From Jatrophihabitans sp964252635 (GTDB lineage: Bacteria > Actinomycetota > Actinomycetes > Mycobacteriales > Jatrophihabitantaceae): DNA of 64,000 nucleotides. The number at the start of each line of letters is the position of its first letter. The first letter of the stretch is position 1. The DNA lies in contig NZ_CAXUNP010000004.1 in the NCBI RefSeq assembly GCF_964252635.1, forward strand, positions 1 through 64,000. Reading direction: 5' to 3'. The notes under the pieces were generated by a model. That model did not search any database. It had not been told where the DNA came from and saw only the letters and a program-made list of their open reading frames with translations. Of the stretch, positions 15,804 to 23,437 are shown piece by piece. The position numbers and the translations under genes are program-made.

Positions 15804-16889
15804 TCACCGCGCGCCGGGCAGGCGCACGTCGACGGTCAACCCGCCCTCGGGGTTCGCGCGCGCGTCGACGGCCCCGTCGTGCGCGGCGACGATCGACCGG
15901 GCGATCGTCAGCCCCAGCCCCACGCCTCCTCCGTGATCGAGCCGTTCGCCGCTCATCCGGTGGAACGGTTCGAACAACGACGCGACCCGGTCGGCGGGCA
16001 CGACCGGCCCGGAGTTGACCACGGTGAGCACGCCGGACGTGTCGAGGGCGACGTCGACCCACCCGTCCTCGACGTTGTACTTGATCGCGTTCTGCACGAG
16101 GTTGGCCACCAGCCGCTCCAGCAGGGGGAGCTCGCCGCGCACTGCTACCGGGTGCAGCTCTGTGCGCAGCTCGACACCGCGCTCCTTGGCGTAGGCGGCC
16201 TGCAGTTCGACGGCGTCGCGGACGATCCGGTCGAACGGCTGGACCTGCTGCGACATCAGGCCGCGCTCGGTCTCGGCCAGCGTCAGCAGACCGTCGATGA
16301 GCCGCTCGTTGCGCTCGTTGGTGGCGAGCAGCTGACGCGACACCAGCTCGAGCTGGTCCGCCGACAGGGCGGAGCCGAGGCTGACCTCGATCAGGGCGCG
16401 TTGCGTGGCCAGCGGCGTGCGCAGCTCGTGCGAGGCGGTCGAGGCGAACCGACGCTGCGCCTCGTAACCCTCCGCGACCCGGTCGAGCATCGCGTCCACG
16501 GCGTCGGCCAGGTGACGGGTCTCGTCGGCCGGGCCGCCCTGACGCAGGCGCAGGCCCAGGCTGGTGGGCCCGAGGCGGTCGACGGTCTCCGCCATCGCCC
16601 GCACGGGCGCGAGCACCCACCGGGCCATCGCGTACGCCACGACAGCGGCGATCGCCGCCATGACGACGAGCTCGACGTACGCGACGCCGGGGCTGAAGAC
16701 GCTGTCGCAGCCGTTGATGACACCCGGCAGGTTGATGATGTTCAGGCCGCCGCCGCAGCTGGCGTAACCGGTGCGGTAGTGCTCGGTGAGGGCGTACGCG
16801 ATCAGCGCCATCCACCCGAACCACACGAACGCGAACGGCCAGGTGACGAGCAGGGCGATGAGTACCCGGCGCCGGGCGGTCAGCCGCAT
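15804..16889 (-). CDS. Two-component sensor histidine kinase
   Basis: A 361-residue membrane histidine kinase. Transmembrane segments lie near residues 9-31 and 70-93, bracketing a short extracytoplasmic loop with two cysteines that could form a disulfide. A HAMP-type linker follows (about 95-150), then HisKA with the phospho-acceptor in ASTASHELRTPLA and HATPase with NLVQNAIKYN, GGGVGLGLTIARS. The ATG at 16889 shares its A with the stop of the response regulator (TGATG), so the pair is co-translated. The signal sensed is unknown; a cell-wall D,D-carboxypeptidase is the next gene beyond the regulator, on the other strand. Confidence 0.92.
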   Translation of the reverse strand: MRLTARRRVLIALLVTWPFAFVWFGWMALIAYALTEHYRTGYASCGGGLNIINLPGVINGCDSVFSPGVAYVELVVMAAIAAVVAYAMARWVLAPVRAMAETVDRLGPTSLGLRLRQGGPADETRHLADAVDAMLDRVAEGYEAQRRFASTASHELRTPLATQRALIEVSLGSALSADQLELVSRQLLATNERNERLIDGLLTLAETERGLMSQQVQPFDRIVRDAVELQAAYAKERGVELRTELHPVAVRGELPLLERLVANLVQNAIKYNVEDGWVDVALDTSGVLTVVNSGPVVPADRVASLFEPFHRMSGERLDHGGGVGLGLTIARSIVAAHDGAVDARANPEGGLTVDVRLPGAR

Positions 16890-17551
16890 CAGCCGGCGCC
16901 CAGGCGGTAGCCGACCCGCGGCACGGTGTGCACCACCGCTGGGTCGCCGAGCTTCTTGCGCAGGGTCATGACGGCGACCCGCACGGCGTTCGTGAACGGG
17001 TCGGCGTACTCGTCCCAGGCCTTCTCCAACAGTTCCTCGGCGCTGACGACCGAGCCCGCCGAGCGCACCAGGACGCCCAGGACGGCGAACTCCTTCGGGG
17101 TCAGGTCGAGCAGGCGGCCGTCGCGGAATGCGCGGTGCCTGGGGATGTCGAAGACGATCCCGTCGTGCTCGAGCACCGGGGCGGCGCCGACCGAGGGCCT
17201 GCGGGCGAGCGTCTGGATGCGCGCGGCGAGCTCGGCGAATGCGAACGGCTTGGTGAGGTAGTCGTCGGCACCGAGCGACAGACCGTCGACGCGGTCGCGG
17301 ATGCCCGCCGCGGCCGTGAGGATGAGGATCCGGGCCCGCACCTCGGACTGCACCGCCCACCGGCACACCTCGTCGCCCGTCCGGTGCGGCATGTCGCGGT
17401 CGAGCACCGCGACGTCGTAGCGATTCACCCCGAGCCGCTCGATCGCCGCCTCGCCGTCGTAGCAGACGTCGACGGCCATGGCGAGCTTGCGCAGGCCGTC
17501 GGCGACGGTGTCAACGAGCAGCCGCTCGTCGTCGGCCAGCAGTACGCGCAC
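16889..17551 (-). CDS. OmpR-family two-component response regulator
   Basis: A 220-residue regulator with an N-terminal receiver (acidic pocket DDERL near residue 7, phospho-Asp in VAVLDRDMPHRTGDEV, conserved Thr/Lys in ILTAA and YLTKPFAF) and a C-terminal winged helix (LTPKEFAVLGVLVRSAG, VRVAVMTLRKKLGDPAVVHTVPRVGYRL). It precedes its kinase with a one-base overlap. GTG start at 17551. The 105-base gap to the divergent carboxypeptidase gene probably holds both promoters. Confidence 0.94.
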   Translation of the reverse strand: MRVLLADDERLLVDTVADGLRKLAMAVDVCYDGEAAIERLGVNRYDVAVLDRDMPHRTGDEVCRWAVQSEVRARILILTAAAGIRDRVDGLSLGADDYLTKPFAFAELAARIQTLARRPSVGAAPVLEHDGIVFDIPRHRAFRDGRLLDLTPKEFAVLGVLVRSAGSVVSAEELLEKAWDEYADPFTNAVRVAVMTLRKKLGDPAVVHTVPRVGYRLGAG

Positions 17552-17656
17552 GCCCGTCCCTCCCCCGTCCCGGAGCAGCCTGGCCGACGCGGCATAAGCG
17601 GGCCATAAGCGTCGGCGGAACGTCGACGATAACGGCCGCCCGACACGGTGGGCCGC

Positions 17657-18634
17657 ATGACCACGACGCTGCCCCGACCAGACCTGCCCGCCTCACCCTC
17701 CCCGACGCCGTCCTCGACGCCGCGCAGCTCGCGCCGCGTCGTACTGACGGCGGCGCTGGTCGTCGGGCTGCTGGTCGCGGGCGGGGTGGCCGCCCTGGTG
17801 GTGCACCGGGTCCGCACCAGTGATCTGCGCCGTGCCTACCTGGGTCGTGACGGGTGGCCGGTATCCGGCCAGGCCGCGTACCGCCTCGGCGGTGCGGGTG
17901 TCCCCGTCACCGTCCGCAGCAGTCCCGGCCAGAACGCCGCGCCGATCGCCAGCCTCGCGAAGGTCATGACGGCCTACGTCGTGCTGCGCGCGCAGCCGCT
18001 GCGCGACGGCGAGCAAGGGCCGGTCTACACCGTGACGGCCGCGGACGAACAGGACTACCGGGCCCGACGGGCCCGCAACGAGTCGGTGGTGCGGGTGGAG
18101 ACCGGCGAACACATCACCGAACGGCAGGCGCTGGCGGCGTTGCTGCTGCCGTCGGCGAACAACGTCGCCGTCCTGCTCGCGCGGCGCATCGGGGGCACGA
18201 CGGCCGGGTTCGTCGTGCGCATGAACGCCGTCGCGCGGTCCCTGGGCATGGCCCAGACGCGCTACACCGATCCGAGCGGCTACGACCCGCGCACGGTGTC
18301 GACCGCGCGTGACCAGCTGACCCTCGCGGGCGCCGTGGCCGGCGACGCGGTGTTCGCCGATCTGGTGTCACGGACGAGCTACCGGGTCCCGGTGGCCGGC
18401 TCGGTCCGCAACACCGACGCCCTGCTCGGCCGTGAGGGATTCATCGGCACCAAGACCGGGTCGGACGACGCTGCAGGTGGCTGCTTCATGTTCCGCACGT
18501 GGCGCGTGGCGCGCGGGCGGGTGACCGACATGCTCGGGGTGGTGCTGGGCCAGCACGGGCGCCACGACATCACGGCCGGGCTGCAGGCCGCGCGCCAGCT
18601 CGCGCGCACAGTCGGCCCTGCGGCCGGCGGGTGA
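17657..18634 (+). CDS. D-alanyl-D-alanine carboxypeptidase (peptidase S11)
   Basis: A 325-residue penicillin-binding protein-type enzyme that trims the terminal D-Ala from peptidoglycan stem peptides. After a Pro/Ser-rich cytoplasmic N-terminus there is one membrane anchor (about residues 28-50). The three active-site motifs are SLAK (Ser99, Lys102), SAN (Ser166-Asn168) and KTG near residue 269 (GTKTGSD). The ATG at 17657 is preferred over the in-frame GTG at 17648. It is divergent from the two-component genes, which may regulate it. It ends 3 bases from the convergent rsrA gene. Confidence 0.92.
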   Translation: MTTTLPRPDLPASPSPTPSSTPRSSRRVVLTAALVVGLLVAGGVAALVVHRVRTSDLRRAYLGRDGWPVSGQAAYRLGGAGVPVTVRSSPGQNAAPIASLAKVMTAYVVLRAQPLRDGEQGPVYTVTAADEQDYRARRARNESVVRVETGEHITERQALAALLLPSANNVAVLLARRIGGTTAGFVVRMNAVARSLGMAQTRYTDPSGYDPRTVSTARDQLTLAGAVAGDAVFADLVSRTSYRVPVAGSVRNTDALLGREGFIGTKTGSDDAAGGCFMFRTWRVARGRVTDMLGVVLGQHGRHDITAGLQAARQLARTVGPAAGG

Positions 18635-18637
18635 CCG

Positions 18638-18907
18638 CTACTCGACGACGGTGATCTCGGTGATGCGCACCGAGATCCGGGCCCGCAGCGTCTCCGGGGC
18701 CCGGTCGCCGCCGCAGCAGCGACCGATCAGCGCCTTGACGTCCTTCTCGAGGCCGTACTGCTCGAGACACGGGCTGCAGGCGTCGAGGTGCTGGGCGATG
18801 CGGGTCTTGGTCGCCACGTCGGTCTCGTTGTCGAGAAAGATCGTCAGCTCGCTCAACACGTCGTTGCAGTCGATGTTGCCGGGCCCGAAGCCCATCCCTG
18901 AGTTCAC
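18638..18907 (-). CDS. rsrA: Zinc-binding anti-sigma factor RsrA (mycothiol system)
   Basis: An 89-residue ZAS-family redox anti-sigma factor that binds SigR under reducing conditions and releases it when its cysteines oxidise to disulfide. The metal/redox ligands are visible: Cys14, His40, Cys44 and Cys47 (HLDACSPC), plus a further CC pair at about 64-65. The GTG start overlaps the sigR stop (GTGA), giving translational coupling and balanced expression. It is preceded by sigR, the standard order. The name is secure from the motif and context. Confidence 0.95.
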   Translation of the reverse strand: MNSGMGFGPGNIDCNDVLSELTIFLDNETDVATKTRIAQHLDACSPCLEQYGLEKDVKALIGRCCGGDRAPETLRARISVRITEITVVE

Positions 18908-19587
18908 GACTCGCTCCCCGCGCCGGTGCGGATCAGACCGCGGTCGCGGGCGTAGTCGGCGAGCAGGTTCTGCAGCTGCTTGCGTCCGCGGTGCAGTCGA
19001 GACATGACGGTGCCGATCGGAGTGCCCATGATCTCGGCGATCTCCTTGTAGGCGAAGCCCTCGACGTCGGCCAGGTAGACGGCCAGTCGGAAGTCCTCGG
19101 GCAGGGCCTGCAGGGCGTCCTTGACGTCGGAGTCGGGGAGGTGGTCGAGCGCCTCCATCTCGGCGGAACGCAGCCCGCTCGAGGTGTGCGACTCGGCCCG
19201 CGCGAGCTGCCAGTCCTCGACGTCCTCGTTACCGGACTCCTGGGGCTGGCGCTGCTTCTTGCGGTAGTTGTTGATGAAGGTGTTCGTCAGGATGCGGTAC
19301 AACCAGGCCTTGAGGTTGGTGCCCTCGGTGAACTGGTGGAACGCCGCGTACGCCTTGACGAAGGTTTCCTGGACGAGGTCCTCGGCGTCGGAGGGGTTGC
19401 GCGTCATGCGCATCGCCGCTGCGTACAGCTGATCGAGGAAGGGGAGCGCATCCCGCTCGAAGCGGGCTCGCCGAGCCTCGACCGTCTCCTCAGCCACCGT
19501 GCTCCCCTCGCGCGGATCGCTCCGCAGTTCCGGGGTCGAGCCTAGCGTGCGACCGTTCACGGGTCGCTCCAGCACCGACAACGCCAT
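18904..19587 (-). CDS. sigR: ECF sigma factor SigR (SigH in mycobacteria), thiol-oxidative stress
   Basis: A 227-residue ECF sigma factor controlling the disulfide-stress regulon. Region 2 (FLDQLYAAAMRMTRNPSDAEDLVQETFVKAYAAF, described by its key words DAEDLVQETF) and region 4 (VYLADVEGFAYKEIAEIMGTPIGTVMSRLHRGRKQL, key words YKEIAEIMGTPIG) are clear. Two starts are well supported: ATG 19587, preceded by AAGGAGAGG, and GTG 19497, preceded by GAGGGGAG, which would give 197 residues. The long form lies just behind a consensus SigR promoter. This mirrors Streptomyces coelicolor, where an induced longer isoform (SigR') exists. The stop overlaps the rsrA start. Confidence 0.95.
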   Translation of the reverse strand: MALSVLERPVNGRTLGSTPELRSDPREGSTVAEETVEARRARFERDALPFLDQLYAAAMRMTRNPSDAEDLVQETFVKAYAAFHQFTEGTNLKAWLYRILTNTFINNYRKKQRQPQESGNEDVEDWQLARAESHTSSGLRSAEMEALDHLPDSDVKDALQALPEDFRLAVYLADVEGFAYKEIAEIMGTPIGTVMSRLHRGRKQLQNLLADYARDRGLIRTGAGSES

Positions 19588-19617
19588 CGCAGAAATCCTC
19601 TCCTTGGCTCCTGGTGG

Positions 19618-19643
19618 AACGGCGCCGGCCCGGGTCGCATTCC
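19618..19643 (-). promoter_or_regulatory. SigR-type autoregulatory promoter
   Basis: On the reverse strand GGAAT (19643-19639) is followed by exactly 18 bases and GTT (19620-19618), matching the known SigR consensus GGGAAT/GGAAT-N18/19-GTT. The predicted transcript starts about 20-25 bases before ATG 19587, so it should encode the long sigR form. Confidence 0.8.
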
Positions 19644-19663
19644 GGACGACCCGGAATCCGCTG

Positions 19664-19707
19664 GGGACCGCCGCCGGATCGGGACCGTCGCCGGATCGGG
19701 ACCGCGG
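19664..19707. repeat. 17-base tandem repeat upstream of ybaK gene
   Basis: GGGACCGCCGCCGGATC at 19664-19680 is repeated with one change at 19681-19697, and a partial third copy runs 19698-19707. It lies between the divergent sigR and ybaK starts. Confidence 0.7.
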
Positions 19708-19721
19708 CTAATCTGAGCGCC

Positions 19722-20198
19722 GTGGCGACCGGCACCCCCGCGACCTCGGCCCTCACCGCGGCGGGGATCGTCTTCACCCTGCATCCCTACGACCACGACC
19801 CCCGGGCCACCGCCTTCGGCGAGGAGGCCGCCGCCGCCCTCGACGTCGAACCGGAGCGGCTGTTCAAGACCCTCATCGCCTCGGTCGACGGAGCGCTGGC
19901 GTGCGCGGTGGTGCCGGTCGCCGCACGGCTGGACGTGAAGGCCCTGGCCGCCGCGCTCGGCGGCAAGCGGGCCGAGCTCGCCGACCCGGCCGCAGCCGCA
20001 CGGGCCACCGGCTACGTGGTGGGCGGCATCTCGCCCGTGGGCCAGAAGAGCCGGCTACGGGTGGTGGTCGACGAGTCGCTGGGGCTGTTCGACACGGTCT
20101 TCGTCTCCGCGGGCAAGCGCGGGCTGCAGGTGGAACTGGCGCCCGGCGACCTCATCGGGGTCACGTCCGCGCTGGTCGCCGACATCTCGACGGGGTGA
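19722..20198 (+). CDS. ybaK: Cys-tRNA(Pro)/Cys-tRNA(Cys) deacylase, YbaK family
   Basis: A 158-residue trans-editing enzyme that hydrolyses cysteine mischarged on tRNA(Pro). The family block is visible: TLHPYDHDP near the N-terminus, ERLFKTLIASVDG with the catalytic Lys, LDVKALAAALGGKRAELADP, and YVVGGISPVGQKSRLRVV. The GTG at 19722 fits the usual N-terminus (ATSALTAAGIVFTLH); the longer open frame from 19614 runs through the sigR promoter and is not used. A second YbaK-type gene lies at 33780-34298. Divergent from sigR. Confidence 0.92.
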   Translation: MATGTPATSALTAAGIVFTLHPYDHDPRATAFGEEAAAALDVEPERLFKTLIASVDGALACAVVPVAARLDVKALAAALGGKRAELADPAAAARATGYVVGGISPVGQKSRLRVVVDESLGLFDTVFVSAGKRGLQVELAPGDLIGVTSALVADISTG

Positions 20199-20213
20199 AC
20201 CGTCAGCCGGTTC
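20197..20213. terminator. Hairpin at ybaK 3' end
   Basis: GAACCG (20197-20202) and CGGTTC (20208-20213) form a 6-5-6 inverted repeat beginning inside the ybaK TGA (20196-20198), between convergent genes. Confidence 0.45.
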
Positions 20214-20222
20214 CGTTCAGGC

Positions 20223-20705
20223 TCATCCTGTCCCGTCCAGGATGTGGGCGAGCTGGTCCAGGCTCTCGCGGGTGCCGATCGCCACGACGAGGTCGCCGCC
20301 CTCGAGGACGAAGTCCGGCGCGGGCGAGGGCTGGGTCGCGCCGCCGCGCATAACGGCGACGATGGAGGCGCGGGTGCGTGTACGGGCCCTGGTGTCGCTG
20401 AGGGGACGACCCGAGTACGGCGAATGCTTCGGCATCGGCAGCTGCTCGGTCAGCACGCCGGCAGCGGCCCGTTGCAGGGCCGTCAGCCGCTTCACCACCT
20501 TCGGGCCGCCGAGCAGCTCGGCGACGGCGTCGGCCTCGGCCTGGCCGAGGCGCACGGAGACCTCGGACCCGTTCTCGCCGGCAACGACCAGGTCGTGTCC
20601 CCCGTCGCGACGCACGACGACGCCGAGCCTGTGCCCCTCGTCCAGCGTGAGGTCGTGGCGCAGGCCGACTCCGGGCACGACCTCCGTGGTCACGCGTACG
20701 GCCAT
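20223..20705 (-). CDS. TrkA-C domain protein, cation:proton antiporter regulatory subunit-like
   Basis: A 160-residue soluble protein with an N-terminal domain (VRVTTEVVPGVGLRHDLTL...GHRLGVVVRRDGGHDLVV) and a C-terminal TrkA-C/RCK-C domain (RASIVAVMRGGATQPSPAPDFVLEGGDLVVAIG). This layout is that of the regulatory partners of KhtU-type K+/H+ antiporters, where the RCK-C domain binds a nucleotide such as c-di-AMP. No antiporter gene is adjacent: its neighbour in the same direction is a hydrolase. The partner may be elsewhere in the genome. Start ATG 20705. Confidence 0.8.
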   Translation of the reverse strand: MAVRVTTEVVPGVGLRHDLTLDEGHRLGVVVRRDGGHDLVVAGENGSEVSVRLGQAEADAVAELLGGPKVVKRLTALQRAAAGVLTEQLPMPKHSPYSGRPLSDTRARTRTRASIVAVMRGGATQPSPAPDFVLEGGDLVVAIGTRESLDQLAHILDGTG

Positions 20706-20714
20706 ATGACGAGC

Positions 20715-21353
20715 CTAATCAGAATGGGCCGTCTTGTACTCCCCCAGAACGGAGGTGACGAAGGCGGTCACGGCGCGGGCCACCGCGGCCGGGTCCTGCT
20801 TCAGGCCGTGGTCGCCGCGCGGAACGACGACGACCCGGCGGCCGTCGCCCGGCGGCGGCATGCCGAAGGGGTCGCGATCGCCCTGTACGACGAGGACGGG
20901 GACGCCGGCGTCCTGCAGTTCGGGCAACCGGCTGCGGTCGGGACGCCCGGGCGGGTGCAGCGGGAAGGCGAGGGCCACGACCGCGCCGGCCCCGGTCGTG
21001 CGGGCGGTGCGGCACGCCACCCGTGCTCCGTTGGACCGCCCGCCGAGCACGAGCGGGACGCGGCTGAGGCCGCGGCGACGCCGGACGGCCGCCACGACCT
21101 CCGACCAGGCCGGGTCCTGCCGCGCCGGCGCCGGCGGCGCGCCGCGCCCGGCGAGGCGGTACGGCTGGGTGACCAGGCCGACGGCGACCCCGACGGCGAC
21201 CAGCGCGTCACGGACCGCCAGCAGGTCGACGGTCTGCACGCCGGCGCCCGCACCGTGGGTCAGCAGCACCAGCGCCGACGCCGCGGGTGGCCGGCTCAGC
21301 TCCACGGCCGCCGGCCCGGCGGCCGTCGCGACGGTCAGCTCGGTGCGGGGCAC
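20715..21353 (-). CDS. Alpha/beta hydrolase, KANL3/Tex30 or dienelactone-hydrolase-like
   Basis: A 212-residue cytoplasmic alpha/beta hydrolase. The oxyanion block LLTHGAGAG is near residue 30, the nucleophile elbow is GGRSNGA, the acid is in VVQGDRDPFG and the base in RGDHGLK, so the triad is complete. Substrate unknown. GTG start at 21353. It ends 9 bases upstream of the TrkA-C gene start, so the two may be one transcript. The family assignment to the small KANL3/Tex30-like group is from the GAGAG/GGRSNGA pattern and is moderate. Confidence 0.78.
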   Translation of the reverse strand: MPRTELTVATAAGPAAVELSRPPAASALVLLTHGAGAGVQTVDLLAVRDALVAVGVAVGLVTQPYRLAGRGAPPAPARQDPAWSEVVAAVRRRRGLSRVPLVLGGRSNGARVACRTARTTGAGAVVALAFPLHPPGRPDRSRLPELQDAGVPVLVVQGDRDPFGMPPPGDGRRVVVVPRGDHGLKQDPAAVARAVTAFVTSVLGEYKTAHSD

Positions 21354-21506
21354 GCGCCCAGCATGCCCCGCGATCGACCTCCCCGGGCCGACCCCACCGG
21401 CCGGGTAGGCGGCGTCCCCACCGGACGGCGGGCGACCGGCCCGCAGAGCGCGTCGAGACTGGAGCGGTCAGCAGCCGTCCCGCATCCCTGTCCGAAGGAA
21501 CCGTCG

Positions 21507-21905
21507 ATGTTTCCCTCCCTCGCCCACGTCGCCGTCACCGTCACCGACCTCGAACGGAGCACCCAGTGGTACCGCGCCCTGTTCGGCTCCGACGCGGTGC
21601 TGGACGAGGACGAGTCGATCAGCAACTTCCACCACACCGTGTTCGCGCTCGGCGGGGGCCAGTTGTTCGGCCTGCACACCCACCCGGCGGGCCGGGGCGG
21701 CAGCACTTTCGACGAGACGGACACCGGACTCGACCATGTCGCCTTCGCCTGCGCCGATCGGGCCGAGCTCGACAGCTGGGTGGCGAAGCTGGACGAGCTG
21801 GGTGTGGAGCACGGCGGCGTCGTGGACGCGCACTACGGCTCCGGGCTGTCCTTCCGCGACCCCGACAACATCGCGCTGGAGTTCTTCGCCCCGCCGGCCG
21901 GCTGA
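21507..21905 (+). CDS. VOC (glyoxalase/bleomycin resistance/dioxygenase) superfamily protein
   Basis: A 132-residue two-repeat beta-alpha-beta-beta-beta protein (LAHVAVTVTDLERSTQWYRALFG ... GLDHVAFACADRAELDSWVAKL ... SFRDPDNIALEFF, given by key segments). Likely metal ligands are His7, the His in GLDHVAF and the Glu in LEFF. The substrate cannot be inferred. ATG 21507 follows GAAGGAA; the larger open frame from 20244 is a shadow of the opposite-strand genes. A 13-bp hairpin embraces the stop codon. Confidence 0.85.
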   Translation: MFPSLAHVAVTVTDLERSTQWYRALFGSDAVLDEDESISNFHHTVFALGGGQLFGLHTHPAGRGGSTFDETDTGLDHVAFACADRAELDSWVAKLDELGVEHGGVVDAHYGSGLSFRDPDNIALEFFAPPAG

Positions 21906-21920
21906 GACCGGCCGGCGGGG
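21889..21920. terminator. Perfect 13-bp hairpin enclosing the VOC gene stop codon
   Basis: CCCCGCCGGCCGG (21889-21901) pairs perfectly with CCGGCCGGCGGGG (21908-21920). The six-base loop CTGAGA holds the TGA stop (21903-21905). Lies between convergent genes; likely bidirectional terminator. Confidence 0.7.
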
Positions 21921-21935
21921 CTCCCCCGGGCCGCC

Positions 21936-22448
21936 TCAGACGGCGGTGCGCAGCCCGCCGGTGTCGAGGCCGCTGCGTGCGGCGTCGGCGTAGCCGTTGC
22001 GGGCCACGATGTCGTACCGCGCCGCGGTCAGGGTGCGGGCCGATGCGAAGTCACGCGTCCCGCGGGTCGCGGCGTGGCCGAGGTAGCCGAACACGGCACC
22101 CCAGACCGCGCCGATCGCGGCGCCGACGAGCAGCAGACCGGCCCACGGGCCCTCGCTGAAGATGCCGAGGACCAGGCCGATGAACAGGCCGAACCACAGC
22201 CCGCTCAGGGCACCGGCGCCGGCGGCGCGTCCCTTGGTGAGCCGGCCGGTGACCCGCTCGACCAGACGCAGGTCCGAGCCCACGATGTCCAGGTGTTCGA
22301 CGGGGAACCCGTCGTCGGACAGCGTGTCGACGGCGCGCTGGGCATCGGCGTAGTCGTCGAAGCTGGCCACCGTGTTCCACGCCAGGTAGGTGGCGTCGAA
22401 CCGCGGCGGGGCCTGGAACGGGACGGTCCTGGGCGCGAATGCGGTCAT
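21936..22448 (-). CDS. General stress protein-like membrane-associated protein
   Basis: A 170-residue protein. The N-terminal half resembles the general-stress protein 17M-like fold (VASFDDYADAQRAVDTLSDDGFPVEHLDIVGSDL, key words DYADAQRAV and LSDDGFPVE). A Gly/Ala-rich central stretch has two hydrophobic segments (about residues 75-98 and 104-126), then a tail with FASARTLTAARYDIVA. Function not known; homologues are often stress-induced. ATG 22448 with GAGGAGTTGATC upstream is a good start. I could not find a clear SigF-type promoter. It is divergent from the SRAP gene. Confidence 0.8.
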   Translation of the reverse strand: MTAFAPRTVPFQAPPRFDATYLAWNTVASFDDYADAQRAVDTLSDDGFPVEHLDIVGSDLRLVERVTGRLTKGRAAGAGALSGLWFGLFIGLVLGIFSEGPWAGLLLVGAAIGAVWGAVFGYLGHAATRGTRDFASARTLTAARYDIVARNGYADAARSGLDTGGLRTAV

Positions 22449-22572
22449 GGCGATCAACTCCTCGTGGGGTCCTGACACCGTTGACGATGCCCGCGCCGGC
22501 TGTGCCGGGACCGTGAGCATCCTGTGTGCCGCTCGAGAGGCACCCCCAACCGCCACGGCGGATACTGGAGGC

Positions 22573-23331
22573 ATGTGCGGTCGCTACGTCAGCGTTGCCT
22601 CGGACCCCGATCTGACGCTCGAGTTCGACGTCGAGGAAACGCTCGACGGCCCGCCCGCGGCGTCCTGGAACGTGGCGCCGACCGACTCCACGCGGATCGT
22701 GGTCGAACGCCGCCCGCCCGGCAGCGACGACGACGCAGCCGCGGTCCACCTGCTGCGCACCGCGAGGTGGGGGCTGGTACCGAGCTGGGCGAAGGACGCC
22801 AGGGGCGGCGCCCGGATGATCAACGCCCGGATCGAGACGGTCACCAGCAAGCCGGCGTTCGCGAAGGCCGCGGCGGCACGTCGTTGCCTGGTGCCGGCCC
22901 TGGGCTACTACGAGTGGAAACAGGTCGACGGCGGCAAGGTCCCGTACTTCCTGCACGATCCGGACGGCGAGCTGCTGGCCTTCGCCGGGCTCTACGAGCT
23001 GTGGCGCGACCGCACCCGCGCCGACGACGACCCGCAGCGCTGGCTCTGCTCGTACACGATCATCACCCAGCAGGCGACGGACCTGCTGGGCGAGATCCAC
23101 GACCGCAACCCCGTCGTCCTGCCCAGGGCGCTGCGCGAGCGCTGGCTGGACTGCTCGACGGGCGACGTCGCCGTGGCCCAGCAGCTGCTCGACGAGCTCG
23201 ACCCCGCCCGCCTCGAGCCCTACGAGGTGGGCAAGGCCGTGGGCAACGTGAACAACGACGGCCCGGACCTCATCGCGCCGGCCTCGACCCCGGCCATCGC
23301 CGAGCCCGTGCAGCAAGCGCTCGAGCTCTGA
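22573..23331 (+). CDS. SOS response-associated peptidase (SRAP/YedK/HMCES family)
   Basis: A 252-residue enzyme that crosslinks to abasic sites in single-stranded DNA and protects them. The catalytic Cys is residue 2 (MCGRY), exposed after Met removal. Other conserved elements are WNVAPT, WGLVPSWAKD, the MINARIET block with the active-site Asn, the Glu in GYYEWK and the His in EIHDRNPVVL. All key residues are present and the length is normal. ATG 22573; a strong ribosome site is GGAGGC upstream. Divergent from the stress-protein gene. Confidence 0.95.
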   Translation: MCGRYVSVASDPDLTLEFDVEETLDGPPAASWNVAPTDSTRIVVERRPPGSDDDAAAVHLLRTARWGLVPSWAKDARGGARMINARIETVTSKPAFAKAAAARRCLVPALGYYEWKQVDGGKVPYFLHDPDGELLAFAGLYELWRDRTRADDDPQRWLCSYTIITQQATDLLGEIHDRNPVVLPRALRERWLDCSTGDVAVAQQLLDELDPARLEPYEVGKAVGNVNNDGPDLIAPASTPAIAEPVQQALEL

Positions 23332-23386
23332 CCCTGGTCTCTGCGCCGACACACAGGTAGGTTTCGCCTGTTTCATCCTGTGCCCG

Positions 23387-23424
23387 CCCTGTGTCGCCCG
23401 CCCTGTGTCGCCCGTCCTGTGTCG
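23387..23424. repeat. 14-base tandem repeat before secreted peptidase gene
   Basis: CCCTGTGTCGCCCG occurs at 23387-23400 and 23401-23414, with a partial third copy TCCTGTGTCG at 23415-23424, just before the ribosome site of the S15 peptidase gene. Confidence 0.75.
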
Positions 23425-23437
23425 AAAGGCCACCGCC

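Noticed and set aside
19653..19680. Possible divergent SigR promoter for ybaK (GGAAT on the plus strand)
   Set aside because: After N18 the sequence is GGA, not GTT, so the -10 element does not match.
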